64,000 nt of DNA from Pseudomonas anatoliensis (GCF_017976235.1 NZ_JACVHC010000010.1:20806-84805), one strand, 5' to 3'. Counted from the first letter of the stretch, positions 8,642 to 17,051 are shown. Made by a program: numbers and translations. Notes: generated by a model from the sequence alone, not told the origin.

Positions 8642-9462
8642 GTCAGCCTCCAGCGCAGCAAGCGGCTGAGTTGATCGGCCACCAGCACCAGCAGCAGGAA
8701 GGTCAGCAGAATGCTTGCGACTTCACCGCCCGCGAACATGCGGATCGACAGGTCGATTTGCTGGCCCAGGCCACCGGCGCCGACAAAGCCCATCACCACC
8801 GAAGCGCGGATCGCACATTCCCAGCGATAGACCGTGTACGAGAGCAATTCCCCGGCGACATTCGGCAGGATTCCATAGGCAAAACTCGCCAGTCGACCGC
8901 TGCCCGACTGCAACAGCGCGTGCGCCGGACGCTGGTCGGTGGATTCGAAAATCTCTGCGTAGACCTTGCCGAGCATGCCGCTGTAAGTGATCGCAATCGC
9001 CAGCACGCCTGCCGCCGGGCCGAGGCCCACGGCGCGCACGAACAACAGCGCCCAGACGATTTCCGGCACGCTGCGCAGGAAGATCAACAAGCCGCGAATC
9101 GGCCAGCGCAGCAAGCGGCCTAGACGACTGGGCACGCCACCCCGTGAAGCCGCAGACAGCGACAAGGCACGGCTGGCGAGCAAACCGGCGGGCACTGCCA
9201 GCAGCAGCGCCAACGCCATGCCGGCCGTGGCGATCGCCAGGGTTTGCAACGTGGCTTTGAACAACAACTGTAAAAAGGCTTCATCGTGAGCGGGCGGCCA
9301 GAACTGTGCGACAAACCGGCCCATTTCATTCTGGCTATCGGGCAGCAGCACGCTCAAATTCAACTCACTGAGTTGTATTCCCGGCCACAGCACCGCAATC
9401 GCCAAGACCGTCAGCAGCAGACGAGGCCATGCTGCAGGATCGCGTGAATCGGTCTTCAGCAT
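8638..9462 (-). CDS. phnE: ABC transporter permease, PhnE-type (first copy)
   Basis: A 274-residue permease paralogous to the next gene, sharing the LRSVPEIVWALLFVRAVGLGP coupling helix and the RWECAIRASVVMGFVGAGGLGQQIDL C-terminal signature. An N-terminal helix is followed by a periplasmic loop of about 40 residues. Its start overlaps the end of phnC by seven bases and its stop overlaps the next start by four. All four genes should be translated from one message. Two adjacent PhnE-type subunits are common in phosphonate, phosphite and related importers. Confidence 0.88.
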   Translation of the reverse strand: MLKTDSRDPAAWPRLLLTVLAIAVLWPGIQLSELNLSVLLPDSQNEMGRFVAQFWPPAHDEAFLQLLFKATLQTLAIATAGMALALLLAVPAGLLASRALSLSAASRGGVPSRLGRLLRWPIRGLLIFLRSVPEIVWALLFVRAVGLGPAAGVLAIAITYSGMLGKVYAEIFESTDQRPAHALLQSGSGRLASFAYGILPNVAGELLSYTVYRWECAIRASVVMGFVGAGGLGQQIDLSIRMFAGGEVASILLTFLLLVLVADQLSRLLRWRLT

Positions 9463-10253
9463 CGCGGAATCTGCACAGGCATAACCACAGCCGCAACGGT
9501 CGGCGATTGCAGATGTTCATTGGCGTACAGCGCGTCGAGCATGTCGTGGCTGACTTGATCGGCAGGGCTGTCGAACAGAATCTGCCCGTCACGCAAGCCG
9601 ATGATGCGCGGGAAGTGCGACAGCGCGAGGTCCACCGCATGCAGGCTCGCCACCAGCGTGACGTTATGTTCGCGGGCATGGCGCGACAGGACCGTCAGCG
9701 TGTGCCCGGCCATGACCGGATCCATCGCCGAAACCGGTTCATCGGCCAACAGAATCTCCGGCGCCTGATACAAAACCCGGGCGATGCCGACACGCTGCAG
9801 CTGACCGCCAGACAATTGCTGGCAGTGGGCGAACAATTTATCGCCCAGATCCAGCCGCGCCAATGCCGCGCGAGCACCGGGCACGTCGAGTGGATGCAGC
9901 AGGTTCAGCAAACTTCTGCCCAAACTCCATTGCCCGAGTTTGCCGGCCAGCACCGCCGTGACCACGCGCTGGCGCAGCGGTAGGGGCGGCGCCTGATGCA
10001 CCAGGCCAATACGCGCGCGCAGGCGTTGACGCTGGCGGGCAGACAAGTGCCAGGCGCGTTCGCCGAGCACTTCGACCTCGCCGCTGCTGGGCCGCAGTGC
10101 GGTGGCCAGCAGGTTGAGCAAACTCGATTTACCGGCCCCGGACGGACCGATGATCGCGACTTGTTCGCCGACGCCAATCTGCAAGTCGACGCCGCGCAGG
10201 GCATCGACTCCATTGACGTGGCGCAGGCTGACGTGGGTGAGGCGTAGCGTCAT
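9456..10253 (-). CDS. phnC: Phosphonate-type ABC transporter ATP-binding protein
   Basis: A 265-residue ATPase subunit. Walker A is IIGPSGAGKSSLLNLL (about 35-50), the Q-loop region follows near GLVHQAPPLPL, the ABC signature is QQLSGGQLQRVGIARVL and Walker B is EILLADEPVSAMDP, with the H-loop in LVASLHAVDLAL. This layout and the neighbouring PhnD and PhnE genes point to the PhnC family. It overlaps phnD by four bases (ATGA). The substrate cannot be told from this subunit. Confidence 0.9.
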   Translation of the reverse strand: MTLRLTHVSLRHVNGVDALRGVDLQIGVGEQVAIIGPSGAGKSSLLNLLATALRPSSGEVEVLGERAWHLSARQRQRLRARIGLVHQAPPLPLRQRVVTAVLAGKLGQWSLGRSLLNLLHPLDVPGARAALARLDLGDKLFAHCQQLSGGQLQRVGIARVLYQAPEILLADEPVSAMDPVMAGHTLTVLSRHAREHNVTLVASLHAVDLALSHFPRIIGLRDGQILFDSPADQVSHDMLDALYANEHLQSPTVAAVVMPVQIPRC

Positions 10254-11113
10254 TTCAGCAGATCGGCAGCGCGGGCGGCTTCCTCGATGCCCTTGTAGTT
10301 CTCAGGCTTGGTGTCGATGAAACGGCTGGCTGCCTGCAAATCGAGAATCTTCTTCTGCTCAGGGTTGGCCGGGTCCAGATCAAGGAAAGCTTTTTTGATC
10401 TTCGCTGCCAGCGCCGGGTCGAGGGTGCCGCGCACGGTCCAGTTGTAATCGAAGTACGGCGGGGTGGTGGCGAAGACTTTGACCTTGTTGGTGTCGACCT
10501 TGCCGGCGTCCACCAGTTTCTGCCAGACGCTGGCGTTCAACACACCGGCGTCGACCTTGCCGGCCTGCACCCAGGCAACGGTGGCGTCGTGGGCGCCGGA
10601 GTAGGCGACGCGACTGAAATACGCCTCAGGCTTGATGTTGTCATTTTTCAGCATGAAGTAACGCGGCATCAGGCTGCCGGAAGTCGACGACACGGAACCG
10701 AAAGCGAAGGTCTTGCCCTTCAGATCGGCCAGGCTTTTGACGTTCGGGTCGGCGGTGATGAATTTGCTGGTGAACTGCGCATCCTGCTCGCGCTGCACCA
10801 GCGGAATCACCGGGGTGGTAGCGTCGGTCTTCAGGCGTGCCTGCACAAACGTGAACCCACCCAGCCAGGCCATGTCGAGACGGTCGGTGGCCAGTGCTTC
10901 AACCACTGCCGGGTAATCGGCTACCGGAACGAACTGCACCTTCATGCCCAGTTGCTGTTCCAGATACGCACCCAGCGGCTCGAACTTGCGCAGCAGTTCG
11001 GTCGGGGCTTCATCGGGAATGGCGCTGACCCGCAACACATCAGCGGCTTGCGCTGCCAGCGCGGAAAGGGACAGGGCCAGGCCGGCCGTCAGTGCCAGGG
11101 TTCGTTTGAGCAT
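10250..11113 (-). CDS. phnD: Periplasmic binding protein, PhnD-like (phosphonate or putative selenate importer)
   Basis: A 287-residue exported protein. The signal peptide is MLKRTLALTAGLALSLSALAAQA, with cleavage before ADVLRV. The start at 11113 is chosen because CGGAG lies about six bases upstream and the signal sequence begins there; the in-frame ATG at 11236 would bury it. Core motifs RVSAIPDEAPTELLRKFEPL, DMAWLGGFTFV, LKGKTFAFGSVSSTSGSLMPRYFML and AYSGAHDATVAWVQAGKVDAG are those of the PhnD/PtxB superfamily. The DEAPTELLRK and YFDYNWTVRG segments resemble Pseudomonas proteins named putative selenate ABC transporter binding protein. I recall that from annotation practice and it is not proven. 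First gene of the operon, preceded by a REPIN about 150 bases upstream. Confidence 0.85.
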   Translation of the reverse strand: MLKRTLALTAGLALSLSALAAQAADVLRVSAIPDEAPTELLRKFEPLGAYLEQQLGMKVQFVPVADYPAVVEALATDRLDMAWLGGFTFVQARLKTDATTPVIPLVQREQDAQFTSKFITADPNVKSLADLKGKTFAFGSVSSTSGSLMPRYFMLKNDNIKPEAYFSRVAYSGAHDATVAWVQAGKVDAGVLNASVWQKLVDAGKVDTNKVKVFATTPPYFDYNWTVRGTLDPALAAKIKKAFLDLDPANPEQKKILDLQAASRFIDTKPENYKGIEEAARAADLLK

Positions 11114-11260
11114 GGAATTCTCCGTTTCGTGAGCGTCAAAGTCGAAGCGCCGCCGTTGTGCAGTCGAGGCTGGGCGCAAAGTCAGGTTAGACGAAACGGC
11201 GAGGTTATACGCATTCATGGGTTTAAAGGCCAGCACACGATATTTGCGTTAGGTTTCACC

Positions 11261-11340
11261 TGTAGGAGCTGCCGCAGGCTGCGATCTTTTGATCTTGTTT
11301 TTAAAAGTCAAAAGATCGCAGCCTGCGGCAGCTCCTACAG
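11261..11340. repeat. REPIN: inverted pair of REP sequences
   Basis: Same family as the element at 2384-2461: TGTAGGAGCTGCCGCAGG arms in inverted orientation around a T/A-rich centre at about 11294-11308. It lies between the start of the phn operon and the 3' end of the RidA gene at 11347. Confidence 0.9.
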
Positions 11341-11346
11341 GGGTGA

Positions 11347-11748
11347 TCAATGGTTGGCGGGGAGTCTGGCGATCACCTTGATCTCGAAGTCGAAACCATA
11401 CAGCCAGGTCACGCCGACGGCGGTAACGGTCGGATGCGGCGCATCGCCCCAGAACTCCGTCAAAACGACATTCCAGATCGTCTCGAACTTCGATTGCGGA
11501 TCAACCATAAAAAGGGTGACGTCGACCACATCCTCGAACGTGCAACCGGCCTCGTCGAGAATCGTATTCAGGTTATTGAAAGCCTGACGCACCTGGTTCT
11601 GCAGATCCGGCTCCGGCGTACCGTCCTCAGTACTGCCGACCTGGCCCGAGACAAACAGAAAACCGTTGGAGCGGATCGCCGGCGAGTAGCGATGGCGCTC
11701 GTAAAGGGTTCGGCGTTCGGGTGGGAAAACAACGTCGCGCTGAGTCAT
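11347..11748 (-). CDS. RidA/YjgF family protein
   Basis: A 133-residue single-domain RidA-family protein. Diagnostic segments are RSNGFLFVSGQVG, QVRQAFNNLNTILDEAG, DVVDVTLFMVD and HPTVTAVGVTWLYG near the C-terminus. Classical RidA enzymes hydrolyse 2-aminoacrylate and related enamines/imines with an arginine at the end of strand five. Here that position reads TAVGVTWL rather than the usual R-SxVAV-R pattern. It may therefore belong to a RidA subfamily without the canonical deaminase activity. Divergently transcribed from a LysR-type regulator gene 114 bases away, which probably controls it. Confidence 0.85.
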   Translation of the reverse strand: MTQRDVVFPPERRTLYERHRYSPAIRSNGFLFVSGQVGSTEDGTPEPDLQNQVRQAFNNLNTILDEAGCTFEDVVDVTLFMVDPQSKFETIWNVVLTEFWGDAPHPTVTAVGVTWLYGFDFEIKVIARLPANH

Positions 11749-11828
11749 AGGGTGTCTCCATCAGTGAGGTGATGGCCCGACTTTAAGGATTTGCAGGCGC
11801 GCGATAAACGCGCAAGCTTGGCGTTAAC

Positions 11829-11847
11829 TGTTTGTAAAACCCAAACA
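11829..11847. promoter_or_regulatory. Inverted repeat between ridA-like and lysR-like genes
   Basis: TGTTTG and CAAACA arms with a seven-base spacer, 16-34 bases before the LysR start at 11863. Position in a divergent intergenic region and the dyad are what a LysR binding site would show. Not otherwise supported. Confidence 0.4.
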
Positions 11848-11862
11848 ATCGGAAGCCGGGTA

Positions 11863-12756
11863 ATGGACCGTTTTGATGCAATGCAGGCATTTGCGCGGGT
11901 GGTCGAGGCGGGGAGCTTCACCAAAGCCGCCGAAACCCTGCACATGAGCAAGACCACCGTGACACAACTGGTCCAGCAGTTGGAGGCACGATTGCGCGTG
12001 AAACTGCTCAACCGCACCACGCGCAAGGTCAATGTCACGGCTGACGGTGCGGCGTATTACCAGCGCGTGATCAAGTTGCTGGCCGACATGGAGGATGCCG
12101 AAACCAGCCTGCCCGGTGCCTCGGTGTCGCCCAGTGGCCGCTTGCGCGTGGACGTGCCGAGCCCGTTCGCTCGCTTGATTCTGATCCCGGCATTGCCTGA
12201 GTTTCACGCGCGGTATCCGGATATCCAGATCGACATGGGCGTCAGCGATCGCATCGTCGACATCATCGATGAGAACGTCGACTGCGTGGTGCGCGGCGGC
12301 GAGCTGCTGGATCAGTCACTGATGGCGCGCAAGGTTGCGGATCTGCAACTGGGCGTGTTTGCTTCACCCGACTACCTCGCTCGCGCCGGCACGCCGATGC
12401 ATCCGCAGGAACTGGAAGACTCCCATCATCGCGTGGTTGCGTTCCTCTGGGCGCGTACCGGCAAGCCGATGCCGTATGCACTGCATAACGATAAGCAAAG
12501 CCTGCATGTCAAAGGTCGCCATGTGTTGGCGGTCGACGACGGCAATGCTTACCTTGCGGCGGGTCTGGCTGGCATGGGCGTGCTGTGGCTGCCGAGGTAC
12601 ATGTCCGACGTCCCGGTGGCACGCGGTGAGCTAGTGCCGCTGTTCGAGGGCTGGCAACTTGAATCGATGCCTCTCTACATAGCGTATCCGCCGAACCGCC
12701 ATATCAGCTTGAAGTTGCGAGTATTTATCGATTGGGTTGTGAAGTTAATGGCTTAG
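11863..12756 (+). CDS. LysR family transcriptional regulator
   Basis: A 297-residue LysR regulator. The N-terminal winged helix-turn-helix spans about residues 3-60 (FARVVEAGSFTKAAETLHMSKTTVTQLVQQLE) and is followed by a linker helix and the periplasmic-binding-like effector domain. The ATG at 11863 gives the standard MDRFDAMQAF start; earlier in-frame ATG codons would add an unlikely tail. It is divergent from the RidA gene and likely regulates it and itself. Effector unknown. Confidence 0.88.
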   Translation: MDRFDAMQAFARVVEAGSFTKAAETLHMSKTTVTQLVQQLEARLRVKLLNRTTRKVNVTADGAAYYQRVIKLLADMEDAETSLPGASVSPSGRLRVDVPSPFARLILIPALPEFHARYPDIQIDMGVSDRIVDIIDENVDCVVRGGELLDQSLMARKVADLQLGVFASPDYLARAGTPMHPQELEDSHHRVVAFLWARTGKPMPYALHNDKQSLHVKGRHVLAVDDGNAYLAAGLAGMGVLWLPRYMSDVPVARGELVPLFEGWQLESMPLYIAYPPNRHISLKLRVFIDWVVKLMA

Positions 12757-12879
12757 CAGGCGTGTGGTGCGCTTTTTGCTTGGAGGTGCGCTATGTCGTC
12801 AAATAACTAACACATCCGGCAACCCGAAAGCCTGCGGCGTTGACCAGAGTAGCGTTGAGCTCAAGGAGCTTTACTCATC

Positions 12880-14040
12880 ATGAACATGTACATCGATATC
12901 GTCGGCGCCTGCAACCTGAGCTGTCCTTCTTGCCCGATGGGCAACTCGGAAAACCTCAACTTCAAAAAAGCCATGCAACTCGACATGTTTCGGCAGATCG
13001 TCGAGAAAGCCAAACGCGAAGGCGTTCGGGCGATTTTTCTCTACAACTGGACTGAGCCTTTGGTGCATCCGAAGATCGGCGAGTTCATCGAGATCATCAA
13101 TGCCGCCGGCATGAACAGTGGCGTCAGCACTAACCTGAATCTGGCCAAAAACATGGAAAAAGCCTTGTTGGCCGAGCCAGGTTTCTTCCGTATTTCGCTG
13201 TCAGGTTTTTACCAGGAGACCTACGCGAAGGGGCATGTAGGCGGGGATATCGAAGTTGTAAAACAGAACATGATCACCCTGAGTGAGCTTGTGCAGCGCC
13301 ATGGTCTGAACACCCATGTCGAGGTTTATTACCATCGGTATCTGGACAACCTGGCAGAAGAAGCACTGATGCGCGAGTTCAGTGAGCGTCTGGGCTTCAC
13401 CTTCAGCACGGGTTATTCCGTGATGATGCCGCTGGAGAAGGCGCTGGCCATTGTCGAACGCGATCCTTCCGTGACCGACACTGACCACGAGACCCTGAAA
13501 AGGCTGGCATTGCCGCCTTACGATGATCTGGTCAATGTCGTACAACACTTCCACAAGCAAGCGTGCACACTCAAAGATAACTGGCTGGTGATCGACTGCA
13601 ACGGCAATACAGTGCTTTGCTGCACCATCTTCAATCAAAGTGAATATCAGGTCGGAAAGTATCTGGACATCAATGTCGACGAATTGATGAAGCGTAAAAA
13701 CACGCAGAAAAACTGTGTCGACATGTGCAATCGGTGCGTGAAGAAGGGCATGCACATCTACGCGATGTACCCCGGCCAGGGCGCGCTTGAAAGTCATGCA
13801 ATCAATCGCATTATCGATTTCCAGCAACGCAGCATTGCGGGGCTGCCGATTGATAGTGAGCAACTCGGTCGGGCCGGTGAAGTCAGTGCGCAAAACTTCG
13901 ATGAAGCCCAATACCTTCAACTGAACGACGACGTCCGGCAGGCGGTTCGCACCGGCGCTTTCACCAGCGGCTATCAACACTACGTGCTCTTCGGTCGCCT
14001 GGAAGGGCGAGTGGGCGCCGGTCTTTTTTCTGCGGTGTAA
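12880..14040 (+). CDS. Radical SAM protein with SPASM-like cysteines and a C-terminal repeat motif
   Basis: A 386-residue radical SAM enzyme. The CNLSCPSC motif (Cys11, Cys15, Cys18) binds the 4Fe-4S cluster and S-adenosylmethionine. A C-terminal cysteine set (LCCTIFN, then NCVDMCNRC at about 275-290) resembles a SPASM auxiliary-cluster domain, as in peptide-modifying or sugar-dehydrating enzymes. From about residue 345 it carries FDEAQYLQLNDDVRQAV...HYVLFGRLEGR. This looks like the FDxxYLxxNPDV...HYxxxGxxEGR unit seen in some glycosyltransferases and secreted proteins. No precursor peptide gene is evident beside it. AAGGAG lies before the start at 12880. The reaction is not predictable; modification of a peptide or of a cell-surface glycan are both possible. 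Confidence 0.8.
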   Translation: MNMYIDIVGACNLSCPSCPMGNSENLNFKKAMQLDMFRQIVEKAKREGVRAIFLYNWTEPLVHPKIGEFIEIINAAGMNSGVSTNLNLAKNMEKALLAEPGFFRISLSGFYQETYAKGHVGGDIEVVKQNMITLSELVQRHGLNTHVEVYYHRYLDNLAEEALMREFSERLGFTFSTGYSVMMPLEKALAIVERDPSVTDTDHETLKRLALPPYDDLVNVVQHFHKQACTLKDNWLVIDCNGNTVLCCTIFNQSEYQVGKYLDINVDELMKRKNTQKNCVDMCNRCVKKGMHIYAMYPGQGALESHAINRIIDFQQRSIAGLPIDSEQLGRAGEVSAQNFDEAQYLQLNDDVRQAVRTGAFTSGYQHYVLFGRLEGRVGAGLFSAV

Positions 14041-14126
14041 ACGCCGTCAGGATGCCCCCGTCAGCCGCAGGCGTGATTGACTCCGGCGCGGTTCAGGCCA
14101 ACTATCGGCGCATAACAACATGACCG

Positions 14127-15152
14127 ATGGACCAGACCTTGATCGAACGACGGCAATTCAGCGGGGGCATGAAGGGCAAAAACCTCCGCTATCTGAATGA
14201 GCAATCCCCTGACCAGACCCGCGTGACGCGCGCGGGTTTTCTACTGCTTGAACACTTTTCGCTACCGGCCTTCACCCAGGCGCTGGACACGATCATTACC
14301 AGCAATCTGTTGCGCGCAGAGCTGTTTTCTACGCGCACCTTTGGCTTGAGTGAAGCTGAGGTCGTCAGCGACCTGGGGTTGGTGATTCGGCCAGATGCGC
14401 GGATTGATCTGGCGGCACTTCAGGACCTGGACTTGCTGGTGGTGTGCGGCGGCTATCGAACCGAACTGCGCGCCAGTGACGAGTTCATCAGCCTGTTGAA
14501 AGCGGCAGCAGAGCGCGGTGTCAGCCTCGCCGGTTTGTGGAATGGCGCGTGGTTTCTCGGCCGCGCCGGACTGCTCGATGGCTATCGTTGCGCGATCCAC
14601 CCGGAACATCGCCCGGCGCTGACCGAAATCGCCAAGTCCACCCACGTCAGCAGCGAACCCTACGTCATCGACCGCGACCGACTCACGGCATCGAGCCCCT
14701 CCGGAGCGTTTCACATGGCCCTGGACTGGATCAAGTGCCTGCATGGCAAGGCCTTGGTCGAGGGCGTCGAGGATATCCTCGCGTTTGAGGAATCGCGCTA
14801 TCGACGGATCAAACCGGATGAAAACATCTGCGTCAGCGCACCGCTGCGTGAAGTGGTAAAGCTGATGGATGCCAACCTCGAAGAACCGTTGGAACTGGAG
14901 CAACTTGCAGTCTATGCCGGCCGCTCCCGGCGCCAGTTGGAGCGCTTGTTCAAGGAACAGCTGGGCACCACTCCACAGCGCTATTACTTGGAACTGCGCA
15001 TTACTGAAGCGCGGCGGTTGTTGCAACACACTGAGTTGTCGCAGGTGGAAGTGCTGGTGGCGTGTGGGTTTGTTTCGCCGAGTCATTTCAGCAAGTGCTA
15101 TAGCTCATACTTCGGCTATCGCCCGTCAAAAGAAAAACGCCTCGTCAAATAA
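14127..15152 (+). CDS. GlxA-type regulator (DJ-1/PfpI domain plus AraC DNA-binding domain)
   Basis: A 341-residue regulator. Residues about 35-215 form a DJ-1/PfpI-like glutamine-amidotransferase fold, and residues about 235-335 the AraC/XylS double helix-turn-helix (LEQLAVYAGRSRRQLERLFKEQLGTTPQRYYLELRITEARRLL). In the PfpI domain the nucleophile elbow reads LAGLWNGAWFL near residue 134. A tryptophan replaces the cysteine found in active enzymes, so it is expected only to sense a ligand. Relatives in Pseudomonas (GbdR, CdhR, ArgR) control quaternary amine or amino acid catabolism. It lies between the radical SAM gene and a nitrilase-family gene on the same strand. Confidence 0.87.
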   Translation: MDQTLIERRQFSGGMKGKNLRYLNEQSPDQTRVTRAGFLLLEHFSLPAFTQALDTIITSNLLRAELFSTRTFGLSEAEVVSDLGLVIRPDARIDLAALQDLDLLVVCGGYRTELRASDEFISLLKAAAERGVSLAGLWNGAWFLGRAGLLDGYRCAIHPEHRPALTEIAKSTHVSSEPYVIDRDRLTASSPSGAFHMALDWIKCLHGKALVEGVEDILAFEESRYRRIKPDENICVSAPLREVVKLMDANLEEPLELEQLAVYAGRSRRQLERLFKEQLGTTPQRYYLELRITEARRLLQHTELSQVEVLVACGFVSPSHFSKCYSSYFGYRPSKEKRLVK

Positions 15153-15335
15153 CCCAAGCCGTTACCAGCCCGAGTTCACTTCGGTATTTCCAGGCCGATG
15201 TTGTTTACGGTGACTGAGCTGATGCGGCGCGGGTGGCTTGCCTGACATCCGGTAAGGAAATAGTCCAAACTTGATGCCGCCCAAGGCAAGATAATCCCGG
15301 GCCCAGATCCCTCCCCATAATGGTTGGAAGAATTC

Positions 15336-16130
15336 ATGCTGACCGCTTTTTTGCAGTACCCGGTTTCATTTGGCGACTCAGCAGCAAACTTCAATAAAAT
15401 TCGCGATGCTGTTAACTCGGAACAATTTGATCTCTTGGTAATGCCCGAGCTTTGCACCATTGGTTATTTTCACGAATCGCGTGAGGCATTGTTTCTTCAT
15501 GCTGAATCGGCGCTCGATGGGCCAACGGCGCAGTTTTTACTGCAGCTGTCGGCAGACAAGAATGCAACGCTGATTGCGGGCATCGCCGAGCGTGACGGCG
15601 ATCAAATCTACAATACGGCGATTGTCGTATCGCGCGGGCGCTGGCTGGGAAAACAGCGCAAGTGCCACCTGTCTCGTATAGAAAAGCTGATCTTCACCCC
15701 AGGCGATTCATTAGCGTGTTTCGATGACGGAATCTGCCGTTTCGGCGTTCTTACCTGTTTCGACCTTTGGATGCCAGAAGCCGCTCGCCTGTTGGTGCGC
15801 CAAGGTGCGCAGTTACTGTGTTGTCCAGCCAATTATGGTGGGCCTTGGACAACCCAGCTTGCGCGCATTCGCGCAATGGAAAACGCCACTCCGCTGATCT
15901 GTGCCAATCGTACGGGTGTGGAAATGTATGCGGGCGCAGAGGCGACATTCCGAGGTGAAAGCCAAATTGTCGGGCCTATGGGAGAAGTCTGGACTTGCGC
16001 CACAGAAGAGACGTCGCTGGGTTTGTCGATAATCGACCCGGCTGCACACGTTCTCAAGGCGAATCCTATGTGCGATGACTTGATGGCAGAGGCAAGCCGC
16101 TATGCTTTATCAGGCCCACACTTAAAATGA
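15336..16130 (+). CDS. Carbon-nitrogen hydrolase (nitrilase superfamily)
   Basis: A 264-residue cytosolic amidohydrolase. The Glu-Lys-Cys triad is visible in VMPELCTIGYF (Glu near 38), LGKQRKCHLSR (Lys near 110) and GVLTCFDLWMPEAAR (Cys near 144). The size fits the omega-amidase/N-carbamoyl hydrolase group. The ATG at 15336 follows GGAAG by five bases; an in-frame TTG at 15324 is less likely. It follows the GlxA-type regulator by about 180 bases on the same strand and may be its target, for example in catabolism of an amide or carbamoyl amino acid. That is inference from position. Confidence 0.87.
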   Translation: MLTAFLQYPVSFGDSAANFNKIRDAVNSEQFDLLVMPELCTIGYFHESREALFLHAESALDGPTAQFLLQLSADKNATLIAGIAERDGDQIYNTAIVVSRGRWLGKQRKCHLSRIEKLIFTPGDSLACFDDGICRFGVLTCFDLWMPEAARLLVRQGAQLLCCPANYGGPWTTQLARIRAMENATPLICANRTGVEMYAGAEATFRGESQIVGPMGEVWTCATEETSLGLSIIDPAAHVLKANPMCDDLMAEASRYALSGPHLK

Positions 16131-16368
16131 ACCGACGCAAGTAACGCTATTTGGCCCGACTCTTTGCCAAGGCACCTCAGGACCAGGACCAGGACCAGGG
16201 CATGCAGGCTGTTTAAACACTATTTCGCACACACGTTTAACTTACACGCACTGTTACGCCATAACGGCTACAACACCTTGCGCCGTTGCCTACGCGTACG
16301 CCAGAATCCGCCGGCTTACGCGCCTTGAGGCGGGCTGTATCGTTTCCCTGTCACTGCAAAACAGTGAT
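16131..16368. other. Gene-free stretch with a short hexamer repeat
   Basis: No convincing gene. AGGACC is repeated just over three times at 16179-16200. The rest, up to the structured leader described separately, holds no motif I recognise. Confidence 0.5.
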
Positions 16369-16545
16369 CGGGTTTGGTAGCCCGCTTCATTTACAGTTAT
16401 TGCGTCGCCATGCGCAGCCTCGTTTTTTAAGGCTGAGATTATATGGTGGCCATGCGTGGGGCTCCCTCGGGAGCGCCGGGTTTACTGTTTTGACCGGTCT
16501 ACCAACCCACAAATGGCCGCCACCCTTCGTTTGGTAGCGAGAGTG
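16351..16545 (+). ncRNA. Structured leader resembling a C4-type antisense RNA element
   Basis: A hairpin (TCACTG, loop CAAAA, CAGTGA at 16351-16367) is followed by GGGTTTGGTAG (16370-16380). A second domain has the outer stem GGTGGCCAT (16445-16453) pairing with ATGGCC-GCCACC (16513-16524) and an internal GCTCCC/GGGAGC hairpin (16470-16483). The loop of that domain contains CTACCAACCC (16499-16508). It is complementary to GGGTTTGGTAG upstream, with one bulge, and by seven bases to TTGGTAG (16531-16537) just before the DUF6124 gene. Pairing of one loop with two targets is the logic of phage P1/P7 C4 antisense RNA. Similar leaders precede DUF6124 genes in other pseudomonads, as I recall. The assignment to the C4 class is inference. 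Confidence 0.55.
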
Positions 16546-16580
16546 ATGGCTCCTTTTATCTTTTAAAACAGGTGTCATCT

Positions 16581-16946
16581 ATGTTCAAAATTACGCCAAA
16601 CCCACCAGAAACCGATCCAATCCCCTACGACGCCGCCCTCGAACCTCAAAACATCAAAGAGGCAACAGAACGCGCGATCAACTTCTATCTCAATCCCTCG
16701 GCATTGAAGACTTCAATCCCCACACGCAAGACCGGCCGAATCTATCTCATCGACCCCACCGTGGATGACGAAACGCTGCTGGTCGAGGCGACTGAAACCT
16801 TGTCTTCCGCCAGTGACATGGCGCGTGAGTTCGCCGAATTGATGGAGGGGCCACACCGCAAAAAGATGCTGGTGCTGCAGCAAGTGATCATGCTCAGCGA
16901 ATTGGTGGTCGGTCGAGTCCTGGATAACCAGCGCTTGCCGCACTAG
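16581..16946 (+). CDS. DUF6124 family protein (first copy)
   Basis: A 121-residue hydrophilic protein starting MFKITPNPPETDPIPYD, the N-terminus typical of the Pseudomonas DUF6124 family, function unknown. The rest is helical (EATERAINFYLNP, then LLVEATETLSSASDMAREFAELMEGPHRKKMLVLQQVIMLSELVVGRVLD). AGGTG lies six bases before the ATG at 16581; a GTG three codons earlier overlaps that site. Preceded by a structured RNA leader, which probably controls its expression, and followed by a paralogue. Confidence 0.8.
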   Translation: MFKITPNPPETDPIPYDAALEPQNIKEATERAINFYLNPSALKTSIPTRKTGRIYLIDPTVDDETLLVEATETLSSASDMAREFAELMEGPHRKKMLVLQQVIMLSELVVGRVLDNQRLPH

Positions 16947-16963
16947 TTGCGATGCAGATGAGT

Positions 16964-16981
16964 GAGGGGGCTTGCTCCCTC
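16964..16981. terminator. Short hairpin between the two DUF6124 genes
   Basis: GAGGGGGC and GCTCCCTC arms with a two-base loop. It matches the stem of a common Pseudomonas intergenic repeat (gggggcTTGCtccc). There is no T-run, so attenuation rather than strict termination would be expected. Confidence 0.4.
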
Positions 16982-17051
16982 ATTGCAGACAAGCGTCTAC
17001 GGTCGCGATCGTGACGCTTCTGGCTTTCTGGCTCTTATGGAATTTCAGCTG

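Noticed and set aside
10589..11587. 332-codon plus-strand frame across phnD, the REPIN and RidA
   Set aside because: It is antisense to two clear genes and reads through a repeat; G+C-rich codons produce such long shadows.
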